A DNA stretch of 64,000 bases from Erythrobacter ani (GCF_019204025.1 NZ_JAGSPB010000001.1:1240001-1304000); one strand, 5' to 3'; shown: positions 34,826-44,333, counted from the first letter of the stretch. Program-made: numbers and translations. Notes: a model not told the origin generated them from the letters alone.

Positions 34826-36148
34826 TTGTCTGATCCCAAATCCTCCTCGCCATTACGCATAGCGATTGCCGGCCTCGGCACTGTCGGTGCGGGGGTCATC
34901 AGGCTGCTTGGCACCAACCGCGATCTGATCGCGGCGCGCGCCGGACGCGAAATCGAGGTGGTGGCCGTGAGCGCGCGCGATCGCACGCTCAATCGCGGTG
35001 TCGACATTTCAGGCTATGCCTGGGAGGATGACATGACCGCGCTCGCTGCGCGCGGCGATGTCGATGTGCTGGTTGAGCTTGTTGGAGGCTCCGATGGTCC
35101 GGCGCTTGCAGCGTCGCGCTCCGCACTGAAGGCTGGCAAGGGCCTCGTCACCGCGAACAAGGCGATGATCGCGCATCACGGGCTCGATCTGGCGGAATTG
35201 GCCGAAGCCGCGCACGTGCCGCTCAAATTCGAAGCAGCCGTTGCGGGCGGCATTCCAGTTGTGAAAGGCCTTCGCGAAGGCACCTCGGCCAATGCGCTCA
35301 CCAATGTCTATGGCATACTCAACGGCACCTGCAATTACATCCTTTCCGAGATGGAAGAGACCGGTGCGGACTTCGCCGAAACGCTCGCCGAGGCGCAGAA
35401 GCTGGGTTACGCCGAAGCTGATCCGACCTTCGACATCGAAGGTATCGACGCGGCGCACAAGCTGGCGATCCTCGCCGCGATCGGGTTCGGCGCACGGGTC
35501 GATTTCGCGGCCGTCCATACCACCGGCATTGTACAGGTGCGTGCTGCCGACATCGCTCAGGCCGACGCGCTGGGCTTTGTCATCCGCCTGATCGCTCAGG
35601 CCGATGTCGAAGGCGAGGGCGACGATGCCCGGCTACTTCAGCGCGTTCGGCCTTGTCTCGTTGCAAAAGACCACCCGCTTGCCCCTGTCGACGGACCAAC
35701 CAATGCGGTCGTCGCCGAAGGCAATTTTTCAGGGCGATTGCTGTTTCAGGGTGCTGGCGCGGGCGATGGTCCAACAGCCAGTGCCGTCGTTGCCGACCTG
35801 ATCGATATCTGCCGCAGTGATATTGGCGCGCCGTTTTCCATGCCGGTCGGTCAGCTTGCGGCATTAGCACCGGCCGAGCCGGGGCACCGGATGGAGCGCA
35901 CCTATATTCGCTTCACAGTCAATGACCGACCCGGCGTCCTTGCGGAAATCACCGCCGCAATGCGCGATGCGGACGTTTCGATCGAAAGCCTGATCCAGCA
36001 AGGCCGCGCGAATAACGGCGAAGAAGTCCTGGTTGCGATGGTCACGCATGAGGGCCCCGAACGGTGCGTTCGTAAAGCGCTCGACCTGCTCGAAGGCTCC
36101 GACAGCCTGACCGGCGAACCGCTCGTCATGCCAATCCTGCCGAACTGA
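34826..36148 (+). CDS. hom: Homoserine dehydrogenase
   Basis: A 440-residue enzyme reducing aspartate semialdehyde to homoserine for Met and Thr synthesis. N-terminal nucleotide motif GLGTVGAGV, catalytic-domain landmarks TANKAMIAHHG, AAVAGGIPVVKGLREG, GILNGTCNYILSEM and GYAEADPTFDIEGIDAAHKL, then a C-terminal ACT domain (about 355-430: FTVNDRPGVLAEITAAMRDA), the usual site for threonine feedback. The start is TTG with GGAG seven bases upstream; no better in-frame ATG precedes the Rossmann fold. Confidence 0.95.
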   Translation: MSDPKSSSPLRIAIAGLGTVGAGVIRLLGTNRDLIAARAGREIEVVAVSARDRTLNRGVDISGYAWEDDMTALAARGDVDVLVELVGGSDGPALAASRSALKAGKGLVTANKAMIAHHGLDLAELAEAAHVPLKFEAAVAGGIPVVKGLREGTSANALTNVYGILNGTCNYILSEMEETGADFAETLAEAQKLGYAEADPTFDIEGIDAAHKLAILAAIGFGARVDFAAVHTTGIVQVRAADIAQADALGFVIRLIAQADVEGEGDDARLLQRVRPCLVAKDHPLAPVDGPTNAVVAEGNFSGRLLFQGAGAGDGPTASAVVADLIDICRSDIGAPFSMPVGQLAALAPAEPGHRMERTYIRFTVNDRPGVLAEITAAMRDADVSIESLIQQGRANNGEEVLVAMVTHEGPERCVRKALDLLEGSDSLTGEPLVMPILPN

Positions 36149-36151
36149 TCA

Positions 36152-36748
36152 CTATTCGTTTGCGGAGCGTCTGCTGGTCTCCGGCAGGCCCAGCGCCTGC
36201 CGCGCCCTGCGGATATCGTCCTCGCTCAGCCCCTCTGCATCCTCCGCCGGTGGCAGGCCGCGCGCGATTCGATCCGCGTCCGAACCTTCAGGAGCATCCG
36301 GCAAAGCTTCGACGTCAATGATGAGAGCCGGGTCTTTCGGACAAGGCGGGATCAGGCAGAGCCCGCCGAGCGTGGCCGGACCACGGAATATCCCCGCGCC
36401 TGCGACGTCGGGGGCAAGGATATCGCCGGCGAACGCGGTCTCCTCCGCGTAGCGCCTTTGCGCTTCGGCACGGCTGCCGCTGTAATAATTGCCCGGATCG
36501 TCGCCGATCTGCCTGCACACGATGATTTCGCCGGTTACTGTTGCCGCGTCGACATCCTCCTCGCATGCGCGGATTTCGGCCTCGGTCGGGGGACGGGCCG
36601 CGGGCGGGGGCGCAAGGATATCGATCCGCACCGATCCCTCGCCTTGCTCTTCCTCGGTCGGCTCCTGCGCGCTTGCTCCAGGCGGGGGCATCGCGATGAC
36701 CGCCATCAGCAAAACGCCGACATCACGAAGGCGCGCTGTGCCGGTCAC
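36152..36748 (-). CDS. Secreted hypothetical protein, paralogue of its upstream neighbour
   Basis: A 198-residue protein with a signal peptide ending near PGASAQE. Conserved with the neighbour at 36745-37356: CEEDVDAATVTGEIIVCRQI (two cysteines), RRYAE, and IDVEALPDAPEGSDADRIA followed by RGLPP near the C-terminus. It also has a second Cys pair (LCLIPPCPKD) missing from the paralogue. No known domain recognised. The start overlaps the stop of the paralogue by four bases (ATGA). Its stop lies four bases from the convergent stop of hom. Confidence 0.75.
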   Translation of the reverse strand: MTGTARLRDVGVLLMAVIAMPPPGASAQEPTEEEQGEGSVRIDILAPPPAARPPTEAEIRACEEDVDAATVTGEIIVCRQIGDDPGNYYSGSRAEAQRRYAEETAFAGDILAPDVAGAGIFRGPATLGGLCLIPPCPKDPALIIDVEALPDAPEGSDADRIARGLPPAEDAEGLSEDDIRRARQALGLPETSRRSANE

Positions 36749-37356
36749 TCGGGCTGGCCGCCGGGCGGAGGCGCATCCAGGCCGAGCTTGCGACGGCGCT
36801 CGGCGATCTCTTCAGGTGTCGGTTCCGGATCTTCGCCCAATGGGGGCAGTCCGCGTGCGATCCGGTCGGCATCCGACCCTTCCGGCGCTTCGGGCAGGGC
36901 CTCGACGTCGATCAGCAGAGCTGGCGGAGGCACGGATCCGAAGCCGATCGCGTTTCCGTGATTGGCGATGCCGAAAGTGTTGGGCGTGCTTATCCCCTGG
37001 GTGCGCTCGGCATAGCGGCGCTGCCAGTCTTCCTTGTTCCACGATCCGTCGCTCGCCTCTCCGAGCTGGCGGCAGACGACAATTTCGCCCGCAATGCGCC
37101 CTGCATCGGCTTCTTCTTCGCAGTCCTGTTCGAGCAGCTTGTCCGATTCTTCCCGCGGGACCGTGACCGACAGGTCGAGCCGCTGCGGTCTCGGCCGGGC
37201 GGCTGCGGGCGCTTCATCTCCGCCCGATGCCTCTTGGGCCGCGGGCGTCGCTCCATTGTCATCCTGCGCCGACAATGCGCCAGAAATTCCGACGAGCGCG
37301 GCGAAGATTACGGGTAGTGCAGAAAAGCGCAAAACGGGCTTAGCATTGCTCGACAA
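36745..37356 (-). CDS. Secreted hypothetical protein, first of a tandem paralogous pair
   Basis: About 203 residues starting from TTG 37356, which has AAGGAG seven bases upstream; the open frame continues to 37638 but that part is antisense to glpX. Signal peptide FSALPVIFAALVGISGALSA. Shares with the next gene the Cys-bearing CEEEADAGRIAGEIVVCRQL, RRYAE and IDVEALPEAPEGSDADRIA, then RGLPP. Mature N-terminus is Ala/Pro-rich. Divergent from glpX with 85 bases between starts. Function unknown. Confidence 0.72.
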   Translation of the reverse strand: MSSNAKPVLRFSALPVIFAALVGISGALSAQDDNGATPAAQEASGGDEAPAAARPRPQRLDLSVTVPREESDKLLEQDCEEEADAGRIAGEIVVCRQLGEASDGSWNKEDWQRRYAERTQGISTPNTFGIANHGNAIGFGSVPPPALLIDVEALPEAPEGSDADRIARGLPPLGEDPEPTPEEIAERRRKLGLDAPPPGGQPE

Positions 37357-37441
37357 GCCCGTCTCCTTCGGCTTAAGCGGTTGGTACGTCACCGTGCACG
37401 TTCGGCTGCGCGATGGAAAGAGTACAGGGACTGAATTTGTC

Positions 37442-38464
37442 ATGAACACCCCCGATAAGACAGACGTTCTCGCTGATAAAGAACCAAAATCCGGAAGCGC
37501 GCTCGACCGCGTGCTGGTGCTGGAAATGGTACGCGTGACCGAAGCTGCTGCAGTCGCCGCCGCGCAATTGGTGGGACGCGGAGATGAAAAGGCCGCCGAT
37601 GCCGCCGCGGTCGAGGCGATGCGCCGCGCTTTCGACACGCTCTACATGGATGGCACTGTTGTCATCGGAGAGGGTGAGCGCGACGAAGCGCCCATGCTTT
37701 ACATCGGGGAGAAGGTCGGCGGCGCACCGGGCAAGGGGCCAAAGATCGACATCGCGCTCGACCCGCTCGAAGGCACGACCATCACCGCGAAGGCGGGGCC
37801 GAATGCGCTCGCGGTTCTGGCCGCGGCGGAAGAGGGCTGCCTCCTGAATGCGCCGGACGTATACATGGATAAATTGGCGGTCGGGCCCGGCTATCCCGAG
37901 GGCGTTATCGATCTTGCCAAGAGCCCGAGCGAAAATGTGAAAGCTGTCGCCGCGGCCAAGGGTGTCGAGCCATCGCAGATCATCGTCTGCGTACTCGACC
38001 GTCCGCGCCATGCGGACCTGATTGCCGAGCTGCGCGGGCTTGGATGCGGTGTCGTGCTGATCGGTGATGGCGATGTCGCGGGCGTGATCGCAGTGACCGA
38101 CGAAGACACGACGATCGACATGTATATGGGCCAGGGCGGCGCACCCGAGGGCGTGCTTGCAGCGGCGGCCCTGCGCTGTGTCGGGGGGCAATTCAACGGG
38201 CGGCTGGTGTTCCGCAACGACGATGAGCGCGCCCGGGCAGGCAAATGGGGCATCGATGATCTCGATCGGATCTACAAGCTGCAGGACCTCGCCAAGGGCG
38301 ACTGCATTTTTGCCGCGACGGGCGTGACCGAGGGTTCGCTGCTCGATGGCGTGAAGAAGCGCCGCAAGCCCACCGGCGAAACGATCATGACCACCGACAG
38401 CGTCGTAATGCGCGCCTCGTCCGGAACGGTGCGGTGGGTCCGCGGAGAACACAAGATCGGATAG
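37442..38464 (+). CDS. glpX: Class II fructose-1,6-bisphosphatase
   Basis: A 340-residue gluconeogenic phosphatase of the GlpX type. Characteristic segments: RVTEAAAVAAAQLVGRGDE, VVIGEGERDEAPMLYIGE with metal-binding acids, DIALDPLEGTTITAKAGPNA, and MYMGQGGAPEGVLAAAAL. Start at ATG 37442; the upstream in-frame extension to 37034 overlaps the divergent hypothetical gene and is not family-like. Gene order hom...glpX on one strand is common in alphaproteobacteria, here with two opposite-strand genes between them. Confidence 0.95.
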   Translation: MNTPDKTDVLADKEPKSGSALDRVLVLEMVRVTEAAAVAAAQLVGRGDEKAADAAAVEAMRRAFDTLYMDGTVVIGEGERDEAPMLYIGEKVGGAPGKGPKIDIALDPLEGTTITAKAGPNALAVLAAAEEGCLLNAPDVYMDKLAVGPGYPEGVIDLAKSPSENVKAVAAAKGVEPSQIIVCVLDRPRHADLIAELRGLGCGVVLIGDGDVAGVIAVTDEDTTIDMYMGQGGAPEGVLAAAALRCVGGQFNGRLVFRNDDERARAGKWGIDDLDRIYKLQDLAKGDCIFAATGVTEGSLLDGVKKRRKPTGETIMTTDSVVMRASSGTVRWVRGEHKIG

Positions 38465-38626
38465 CCTGCAGGAGCGGATTTCGCGCTCCAAGGGCACCGA
38501 CCAGCGACGGTGAGATATTGAAGGGCAACCTTGGCCAAGGTGGTCGCTCACCCGTCATTCAGGGACGAGCCGCAATATCCAGACGATCGAGCTTGCAAAC
38601 AGAGCGGACAGTTCAGGAGACTGAGT

Positions 38627-39319
38627 GTGCGGTGCCGAACATCGCGACCCCTATTGTCGCTGTCCTTCTGTGTCGCCGTTCTTTTTCCGCCCGCCATGGC
38701 GATCGCTGACGAGGTCGACGATGCTGGAGCCGCCCTGCCGTTGGAGCAGCGCCTGCTGGCTCTCTCCCGGACAGACGGCCCGCTCGATGCGGTGCGTGCC
38801 TCGTCCCCCGATTGCGAGCCTGGCTGCATAACGCCCAGCGAAGCCACGCAAATGGCTTTTGCGGCGGGTGAGGGGCAATCGCGCGCCGGCCGGTTCATCC
38901 TCGATATTCGCGGCGGCGGCCAGAGCATGAGCGGTTCGCTGGAGGAGCTTTTCTTCGTAAGCTCGCATCAGGATTATGCGGAGCTCGGGACGCTGACGAT
39001 CGCAATCACACCCGATGCGTTGTACAACCTGCTCCGGCGGGCGCGGGTCTGCGGCGCGCGAGAATTTCGCCCGGGCCAGATCGATGTGAAGGGCTGCCGC
39101 GAGGATGTAAATTTCGACGTCAACATGTTCACGATGATGCAGAGGCTCGGCAACAGACGGATCGTGGTCGATGGCGAAGTGCGGCTGCAATGGATCGACT
39201 CCCGCTTTGGTACGCCTCGGCCCATGGCCAACAAGCGCGGAGAGAATGAGCCAGGTTATTACCAGGTGTGGGTGCGCGTGGACGATGCCGATCAGGTGAT
39301 CTTCGTGCATGACAATTAG
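38627..39319 (+). CDS. Secreted hypothetical protein
   Basis: About 230 residues from GTG 38627, chosen because AGGAG lies seven bases upstream and a signal peptide follows (LLSLSFCVAVLFPPAMAIA). The frame stays open upstream to 38531 but has no ribosome binding site there. Visible: four Cys in the mature part (SPDCEPGC, ARVCGARE, VKGCREDVN), FILDIRGGGQSMSG, and a C-terminal GYYQVWVRVDDADQVIFVHD. No family recognised. 162 bases after glpX. Confidence 0.65.
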   Translation: MRCRTSRPLLSLSFCVAVLFPPAMAIADEVDDAGAALPLEQRLLALSRTDGPLDAVRASSPDCEPGCITPSEATQMAFAAGEGQSRAGRFILDIRGGGQSMSGSLEELFFVSSHQDYAELGTLTIAITPDALYNLLRRARVCGAREFRPGQIDVKGCREDVNFDVNMFTMMQRLGNRRIVVDGEVRLQWIDSRFGTPRPMANKRGENEPGYYQVWVRVDDADQVIFVHDN

Positions 39320-39455
39320 TGCGGCGCTCCATCTCGACCGCATGGTGGGTCGTCTTTAAAGCCCTGAGCCGTAGACAACCAGCGCCCCTCTGTTGCGTTT
39401 CCATGACTCTCGGCTAGGCGAGAGCAATCACTTCTCATGCAGGGATTCGCGACCC

Positions 39456-40391
39456 ATGAAGATCATGTCCGGCAATTCGAACCTGCCGCTCGCCCGCGCC
39501 ATCGCAGGTTATCTCGAAATGCCGCTCACCGATGCGAGCGTCCGGCGCTTTGCCGATGAGGAAGTGTTCGTCGAGATACATGAGAACGTGCGCGGCGAAG
39601 ACGTGTTTGTCGTCCAGTCGACCAGCTTTCCGGCGAACGACAATCTGATGGAACTGCTGATCGGGATCGACGCGCTGCGCCGGGCATCGGCGCGCCGGAT
39701 TACTGCGGTGATACCCTATTTCGGCTATGCCCGGCAGGATCGCAAACCCGGCCCACGCACGCCTATTTCAGCGAAGCTGGTCGCCAATCTCGTGACCGAA
39801 GCGGGCGCTGACCGGGTGCTCGCGGTTGATCTGCACGCTGGTCAGATCCAGGGCTTTTTCGATATCCCAACCGACAACCTGTATGCCGCGCCGGTGATGG
39901 CCGCGGACATTCAGGCGCGCTACGGTGACCAGGATCTGATGGTCGTTTCCCCCGACGTCGGCGGTGTGGTCCGTGCCCGCGCTCTGGCCAAGCGGCTCGA
40001 CAACGCGCCGCTCGCCATCGTCGACAAACGCCGCGACCGTCCGGGTGAGAGCGAGGTGATGAATATCATCGGCGAAGTCGAGGGGCGGCACTGCATCCTC
40101 ATCGACGACATCATCGATTCAGGGGGCACGCTGTGCAACGCTGCGGAGGCCCTTCTGGAAAACGGTGCGAAATCGGTCGCCGCCTACATCACTCACGGCG
40201 TGTTGTCGGGCGGCGCGGTCGCTCGGATCGACGGGTCGAAGCTGAAGGAATTGGTCATATCCGATTCGATCCGTCCGACCGAGGCGGCCGAGAAGTCGGA
40301 ACGTATCCGGATCATGACCATCGCCCCGCTGGTGGGAGAAGCCATCCGCCGGATCGCCGATGAAAGCAGTGTCAGCTCGCTCTTCGACTGA
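39456..40391 (+). CDS. prs: Ribose-phosphate pyrophosphokinase
   Basis: A 311-residue enzyme making PRPP from ribose 5-phosphate and ATP. Seen: [12 protein letters not shown], the ATP-site [47 protein letters not shown] and the PRPP-binding loop [20 protein letters not shown]. Normal bacterial length. It is the source of PRPP used by apt and his/pyr pathways. Convergent with the AraC-type regulator, 13 bases apart. Confidence 0.96.
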   Translation: MKIMSGNSNLPLARAIAGYLEMPLTDASVRRFADEEVFVEIHENVRGEDVFVVQSTSFPANDNLMELLIGIDALRRASARRITAVIPYFGYARQDRKPGPRTPISAKLVANLVTEAGADRVLAVDLHAGQIQGFFDIPTDNLYAAPVMAADIQARYGDQDLMVVSPDVGGVVRARALAKRLDNAPLAIVDKRRDRPGESEVMNIIGEVEGRHCILIDDIIDSGGTLCNAAEALLENGAKSVAAYITHGVLSGGAVARIDGSKLKELVISDSIRPTEAAEKSERIRIMTIAPLVGEAIRRIADESSVSSLFD

Positions 40392-40404
40392 TTGCAGCAA
40401 ACGA

Positions 40405-41424
40405 CTAGAAAATAGTGATCGACGGATCACGCCAAGGCGGCGGGGTATTGGGTTCGATGCGCCCCAACACCTCCATCCGCCGCGCCTGACGCGCTTCCAG
40501 GGTTATCGTCATGAACGGCTGCGGTGTCGTCGCGAACTGCCGCGGCGTCATGCCGAAAAAAGTGCGAAATTCGCGGATCATGTGCGATTGGTCGAAGAAT
40601 TTGAGCGCGGCCTCTTCGGCCTCCCGGTCATCGGCGACACCGCGCAGATGGGCCGCAATATCGAGCGCGCGCGCCCGGCGAAGAACCTGCGTCGCGGTCT
40701 GGCCATATGCGCGCTTAATTAGTCGCTCCAGCCGCCTCCGTTCGATCCCATGCTCCTCGGCGAAATCGCAGATTTGCATATTCGGATCGCGAAAGACCTC
40801 CTTGTCGAATTCCTCGATTACTTTTTCAGGCCGGGTACTGCCTGTTCGTTCGATGAGCTGCATGATGAGCTTTTCGGCGACTCTCATCCATCGTTCTGGC
40901 GGTCCGGCAGGATCGAACCATTCCAGCAATTGTTCGCTCGTGCCCCATTCCTTGTCGCCATAAATATGATCATAAAGGATTATCCGATTGAGCGTGCTGG
41001 CAACGTCCGGCCCACCAAGTGCTGCCATGGCGCCGGGGCGTAGCCAGACGCCCACGGTTGCAAAGGAATCGCGGACGCTGACGGCCAAGCGCTTTGTATG
41101 GGGGCCGAATAACAGGGCGCTTGGACCATAGCGCCCCACGCCATCGCGCGTTTCTGCTGTCCACGATCCGCTGAACAGCACTCGCAGCACCGGCGCGTCG
41201 GAGATCAAACCGCACTTGATCTCAACTCCCGGATCAAGATCCACTCGTGTCGAGTATACCCGCGCAACCCACGGCGCGATTTCCTTTGCCGGTGCGCGAT
41301 TGTTTGACAGCGGTTCGCCTGCCTTCGAATAGCCGTGAGCTGAGCGCAAATCCCGGCTCGCTCCGCCGAATTCGTGTTCGACGGGCGCTGGTTGCCCGGA
41401 ATTATTCGCCCCCCTGGAGACCAT
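40405..41424 (-). CDS. AraC family transcriptional regulator
   Basis: About 339 residues. N-terminal ligand-binding-like region (ALLFGPHTKRLAVSVRDSFA, VGVWLRPGAMAALGGP) of the type found with an AraC helix-turn-helix domain. C-terminal HTH pair follows: MQICDFAEEHGIERRRLERLIKRAYG for the first, FDQSHMIREFRTFFGMTPRQFA for the second. Start uncertain; ATG 41424 has AGGG upstream, while an open frame continues to 41526. Divergent from hisN. Ligand and targets are unknown. Confidence 0.82.
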   Translation of the reverse strand: MVSRGANNSGQPAPVEHEFGGASRDLRSAHGYSKAGEPLSNNRAPAKEIAPWVARVYSTRVDLDPGVEIKCGLISDAPVLRVLFSGSWTAETRDGVGRYGPSALLFGPHTKRLAVSVRDSFATVGVWLRPGAMAALGGPDVASTLNRIILYDHIYGDKEWGTSEQLLEWFDPAGPPERWMRVAEKLIMQLIERTGSTRPEKVIEEFDKEVFRDPNMQICDFAEEHGIERRRLERLIKRAYGQTATQVLRRARALDIAAHLRGVADDREAEEAALKFFDQSHMIREFRTFFGMTPRQFATTPQPFMTITLEARQARRMEVLGRIEPNTPPPWRDPSITIF

Positions 41425-41622
41425 TTTCGACCCTGACTTGTTTTGCCTTGGATGCGACCCCGCGAGAAAAACTAAGTTCGGATTATTAATTGCGCCGCTT
41501 GTACAGCTGTTTCGCGGGAGCGGCAATTTCCTATGTTAAGATTGGCGCCAAATGTTTGACCAGCCGAACTTTTCAATGCTTAGGCACCGCCTTCCAGTCC
41601 CAGCTTTTGCCGGAAATGCCCG

Positions 41623-42393
41623 ATGACCCCTGCCGATCTCGATCTTGCCAATGCTCTTGCCGATGCAGCTGGCGCTGCCATCCGGCCGCTCTTCCGCGGC
41701 GAGTGGAGCGAGGAGCGCAAGGCCGACCGATCTTACGTGACCGAAGCGGATCGGGCTGCCGAGGCTGCGATGCGCGCCCTGATTGAGGACAGATTCCCCG
41801 ACGACGGTATCATCGGCGAGGAATATGGAACCCGCAACGAGAGTGCGGGCCGGCAATGGGTGCTCGATCCGATCGATGGCACCACCAGCTTTATTGCGGG
41901 CCGGCCTATATTCGGCACGCTCATCGCTTTGTTGCAGGATGGCTGGCCAGTGCTGGGTGTGATCGATCAGCCAATCGCGCGCGAACGTTGGGTCGGGCGT
42001 ATCGGTGAAGGGACGACCTTTAACGGCAAGCCGGCGCAGGTATGCGCCTGCAAGGAACTGAACGAGGCGGTGCTCGGTACGACCACTCCGCATCAGTTCA
42101 CCGGCGATGATGTCGATGCCTTCATGGGTGTCGCTAAATCGGTGGCCGAGCGCAAAATCATCTATGGCGGCGACTGCTACAATTACGGCCTCGTCGCGAG
42201 CGGTCATGTCGATGTCGTAATCGAAGCGGGCCTGAAGCTGCACGATTACGCTGCGCTCGTCCCTGTGGTCGAAGGGGCGGGAGGCCTAATGAGCGACTGG
42301 CAGGGCAACCCGCTGGATGCAGGTTCCGATGGCCGCGTCATCGCGCTTGGGGACCCAGCGCGGCTCGAAGACGTTCTGGAAGCGATGGGGTGA
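41623..42393 (+). CDS. hisN: Histidinol-phosphatase, inositol-monophosphatase family
   Basis: A 256-residue Mg-dependent phosphatase. Metal sites: GEEYG (65-69) and LDPIDGTTSF (81-90), then GGDCYNYGLVASGHVDVVIE and LHDYAALVPVVEGAGG. The sequence pattern matches HisN-type histidinol-phosphatases, which complete histidine synthesis in actinobacteria and many alphaproteobacteria, rather than SuhB or CysQ. No other his gene is nearby, so inositol-phosphatase activity is not excluded. Confidence 0.87.
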   Translation: MTPADLDLANALADAAGAAIRPLFRGEWSEERKADRSYVTEADRAAEAAMRALIEDRFPDDGIIGEEYGTRNESAGRQWVLDPIDGTTSFIAGRPIFGTLIALLQDGWPVLGVIDQPIARERWVGRIGEGTTFNGKPAQVCACKELNEAVLGTTTPHQFTGDDVDAFMGVAKSVAERKIIYGGDCYNYGLVASGHVDVVIEAGLKLHDYAALVPVVEGAGGLMSDWQGNPLDAGSDGRVIALGDPARLEDVLEAMG

Positions 42394-42420
42394 CACACCC
42401 GCAGCAAAACAGGAAATGTC

Positions 42421-43353
42421 ATGGCGCATATGGAAACCAGCGGGATCAACGACTGGACACCTGACGATCTTCCCGATCTATCAGGAAAACTTTGCATCAT
42501 CACGGGCGGGAATTCCGGCATTGGTTTCGAGGCGGCGAGTATCCTTGCGCGCAAGAATGCCGATGTGGTGATCGCTGCGCGCAACGAGATGAAAGGGAAG
42601 AAGGCGCTCGCCAAGATCGTCAACCTGGGCGAGGGAAGATGCGAGCTGCTTCAGGTCGATCTCGCTGACAGCTCTTCGATCCGTAACGCTGCGAAAGAGG
42701 CGCAGGATCGTTTCGGAGCCATTGCGGCCCTTATCAATAATGCGGGCGTCATGCAGACGCCCAAGCAAAAAACCAAAGACGGCTACGAAATGCAGCTCGG
42801 GACCAATCATCTCGGCCATTTCCTCTGGTCAGCCCTGATGTTTGACCAGGTCGACGGACGCGGCGGACGGATCGTGACCGTATCGAGCATCGCGCATAAA
42901 TTCGGACGGATCGACTTCGACAATCTGATGATGGAGCGCGGATACGATGCGAGCCGGGCATATTTCCGCTCGAAACTTGCCAACCTCTTGTTCGCGATGG
43001 AATTGCACCGCCGTCTCGAAAAGGCGGACTCGCGGATCAAGTCGATCGCCTGTCATCCGGGCTATTCGGATACCGAATTGCAGTTCAGCGGACCGACAGC
43101 TCTGTTCAAGGCGATCTACAAGATCACAAATGCTATTGTCGCGCAGCCAGCGAAACTGGGTGCCTATCCGACGGCGCTCGCTGCGGGCGATCCTGACGCG
43201 GTCAGCGGGGGCTATTACGGACCCACCGGCTTCTTCGATGCGCGCGGCCCTGTCGGTGATGCCGATGTCGAACAACGCGCGCTGGACGCAGACGTGGCGA
43301 AACGGTTGTGGGAAGTGAGCGAGGAATTAGTCGGCGAAAGCTTTTCCATCTGA
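42421..43353 (+). CDS. SDR family oxidoreductase (retinol-dehydrogenase-like)
   Basis: A 310-residue SDR. Cofactor motif TGGNSGIGFEAA near 29-40, NNAG (ALINNAGVM), catalytic Ser in TVSSIAHKFG and Tyr-x3-Lys in RAYFRSKLANL. C-terminal extension like the retinol dehydrogenase/WWOX-type group (DAVSGGYYGPTGFFDARGP). AGGAA lies seven bases upstream of the ATG. 27 bases after hisN, so possibly co-transcribed. Substrate unknown. Confidence 0.9.
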   Translation: MAHMETSGINDWTPDDLPDLSGKLCIITGGNSGIGFEAASILARKNADVVIAARNEMKGKKALAKIVNLGEGRCELLQVDLADSSSIRNAAKEAQDRFGAIAALINNAGVMQTPKQKTKDGYEMQLGTNHLGHFLWSALMFDQVDGRGGRIVTVSSIAHKFGRIDFDNLMMERGYDASRAYFRSKLANLLFAMELHRRLEKADSRIKSIACHPGYSDTELQFSGPTALFKAIYKITNAIVAQPAKLGAYPTALAAGDPDAVSGGYYGPTGFFDARGPVGDADVEQRALDADVAKRLWEVSEELVGESFSI

Positions 43354-43672
43354 GCCCAGGCCCGTTCGACGGCGGCGCGCTTTCCTACCCCGCTAGCGGA
43401 TGGCATCACTGGCCGATGACCGGCTCACTCTTCAGGGATGGACAGCACCGCAGTCTGGCGCCCTTCGGTAGGCCGGTTTTTGCGGGGTCGTGTTTCCGGC
43501 TCAGGACCGTGTAACATGCGGTCCATGTCTCATCCGCCAGGTGCGCGAATCGCTTGCATCCTCCTGCCAAATCGCTATGTGCGCGACCTTCAACGACACA
43601 GATTGCGAGTCCGGCCTGGCGACAAGGGCTGCCAGGGCTGGTCCAATGTGTCTCTGACCAAAGGAGATAGAA
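43354..43672 (+). other. Leader region upstream of rpmI
   Basis: A 319-base gap between the SDR gene and rpmI. It holds a candidate sigma-70 promoter (43554-43581) and a strong ribosome binding site AAAGGAG before rpmI. Short open frames cross it, but none has a recognisable product. infC, which often precedes rpmI, is absent from this place. No convincing attenuator or L20-binding pseudoknot was recognised by eye. Confidence 0.6.
43554..43581 (+). promoter_or_regulatory. Candidate sigma-70 promoter for rpmI-rplT
   Basis: TTGCAT (43554-43559) and TATGTG (43576-43581) are separated by 16 bases. It would give a leader of roughly 85 bases before the rpmI start. The -10 match is modest, so this is tentative. 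Confidence 0.35.
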
Positions 43673-43876
43673 ATGCCCAAACTGAAGACCAAGAGCGGCG
43701 TGAAGAAACGCTTCAAGATCACCGCTTCGGGTAAGGTCAAGCACGGAGTCGCTGGCAAGCGTCACCGCCTGACTCACCACAATGCGAAGTATATCCGCCA
43801 GAATCGCGGCACCACGGTCATCTCCGATGCCGATGCCAAGACGATCAAGAAATGGGCGCCGTACGGGCTCGATTGA
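43673..43876 (+). CDS. rpmI: 50S ribosomal protein L35
   Basis: A 67-residue ribosomal protein, full length for bL35. [20 protein letters not shown] and [13 protein letters not shown] are typical. ATG 43673 follows the strong Shine-Dalgarno AAAGGAG. Rich in Lys/Arg. Followed by rplT after 57 bases, the standard rpmI-rplT unit. Confidence 0.98.
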   Translation: MPKLKTKSGVKKRFKITASGKVKHGVAGKRHRLTHHNAKYIRQNRGTTVISDADAKTIKKWAPYGLD

Positions 43877-43933
43877 TGGCCGGGCGGGCTGCGGCCTGCT
43901 CGCTCCCTCACATAAGCACAAGGATATACAATC

Positions 43934-44293
43934 ATGCCTCGCATTAAACGCGGCGTTACCACCCGCCAGAAGCACAAACGTCTCCTCGAACAGGCCAAGG
44001 GCTATCGCGGTCGGCGCAAGAACACCATTCGCGTCGCGCGTCAGGCCGTCGAGAAAGCCGGCCAGTACGCCTATCGCGATCGCCGCATCAAGAAGCGCAA
44101 TTTCCGCGCTCTGTGGATCCAGCGTATCAACGCCGCCGTCCGCGCCGAAGGGCTGACCTATTCTCAGTTCATGCACGGCGTGAAACTCGCCGGGATCGAG
44201 CTTGACCGGAAGGTCATGGCCGATCTGGCCATGAATGAAGAAGCGGCATTCAAAACGATCATCGCTCAGGCGAAAAGCGCTCTGCCGGCGTAA
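43934..44293 (+). CDS. rplT: 50S ribosomal protein L20
   Basis: A 119-residue bL20, full length. [40 protein letters not shown] and [20 protein letters not shown] are diagnostic. L20 nucleates 50S assembly and in several bacteria represses its own operon. Followed by a rho-independent terminator. Confidence 0.98.
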   Translation: MPRIKRGVTTRQKHKRLLEQAKGYRGRRKNTIRVARQAVEKAGQYAYRDRRIKKRNFRALWIQRINAAVRAEGLTYSQFMHGVKLAGIELDRKVMADLAMNEEAAFKTIIAQAKSALPA

Positions 44294-44333
44294 GCCGGCG
44301 ATGCCGAAAGGCGTCGTGACGAAATCGAACAAG

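Noticed and set aside
34765-34833. 22-codon TTG ORF overlapping the hom start (possible leader peptide)
   Set aside because: Only two adjacent Thr codons, no ribosome binding site and no terminator/antiterminator pair, so attenuation is not supported.
39407-39424. CTCTCG/CGAGAG hairpin upstream of prs
   Set aside because: Six-base stem with a six-base loop and no T tract; not distinguishable from chance in this GC range.
43438-43734. 98-codon frame upstream of and overlapping rpmI
   Set aside because: Overlaps rpmI out of frame and has Arg-rich low-complexity character; taken as leader DNA.
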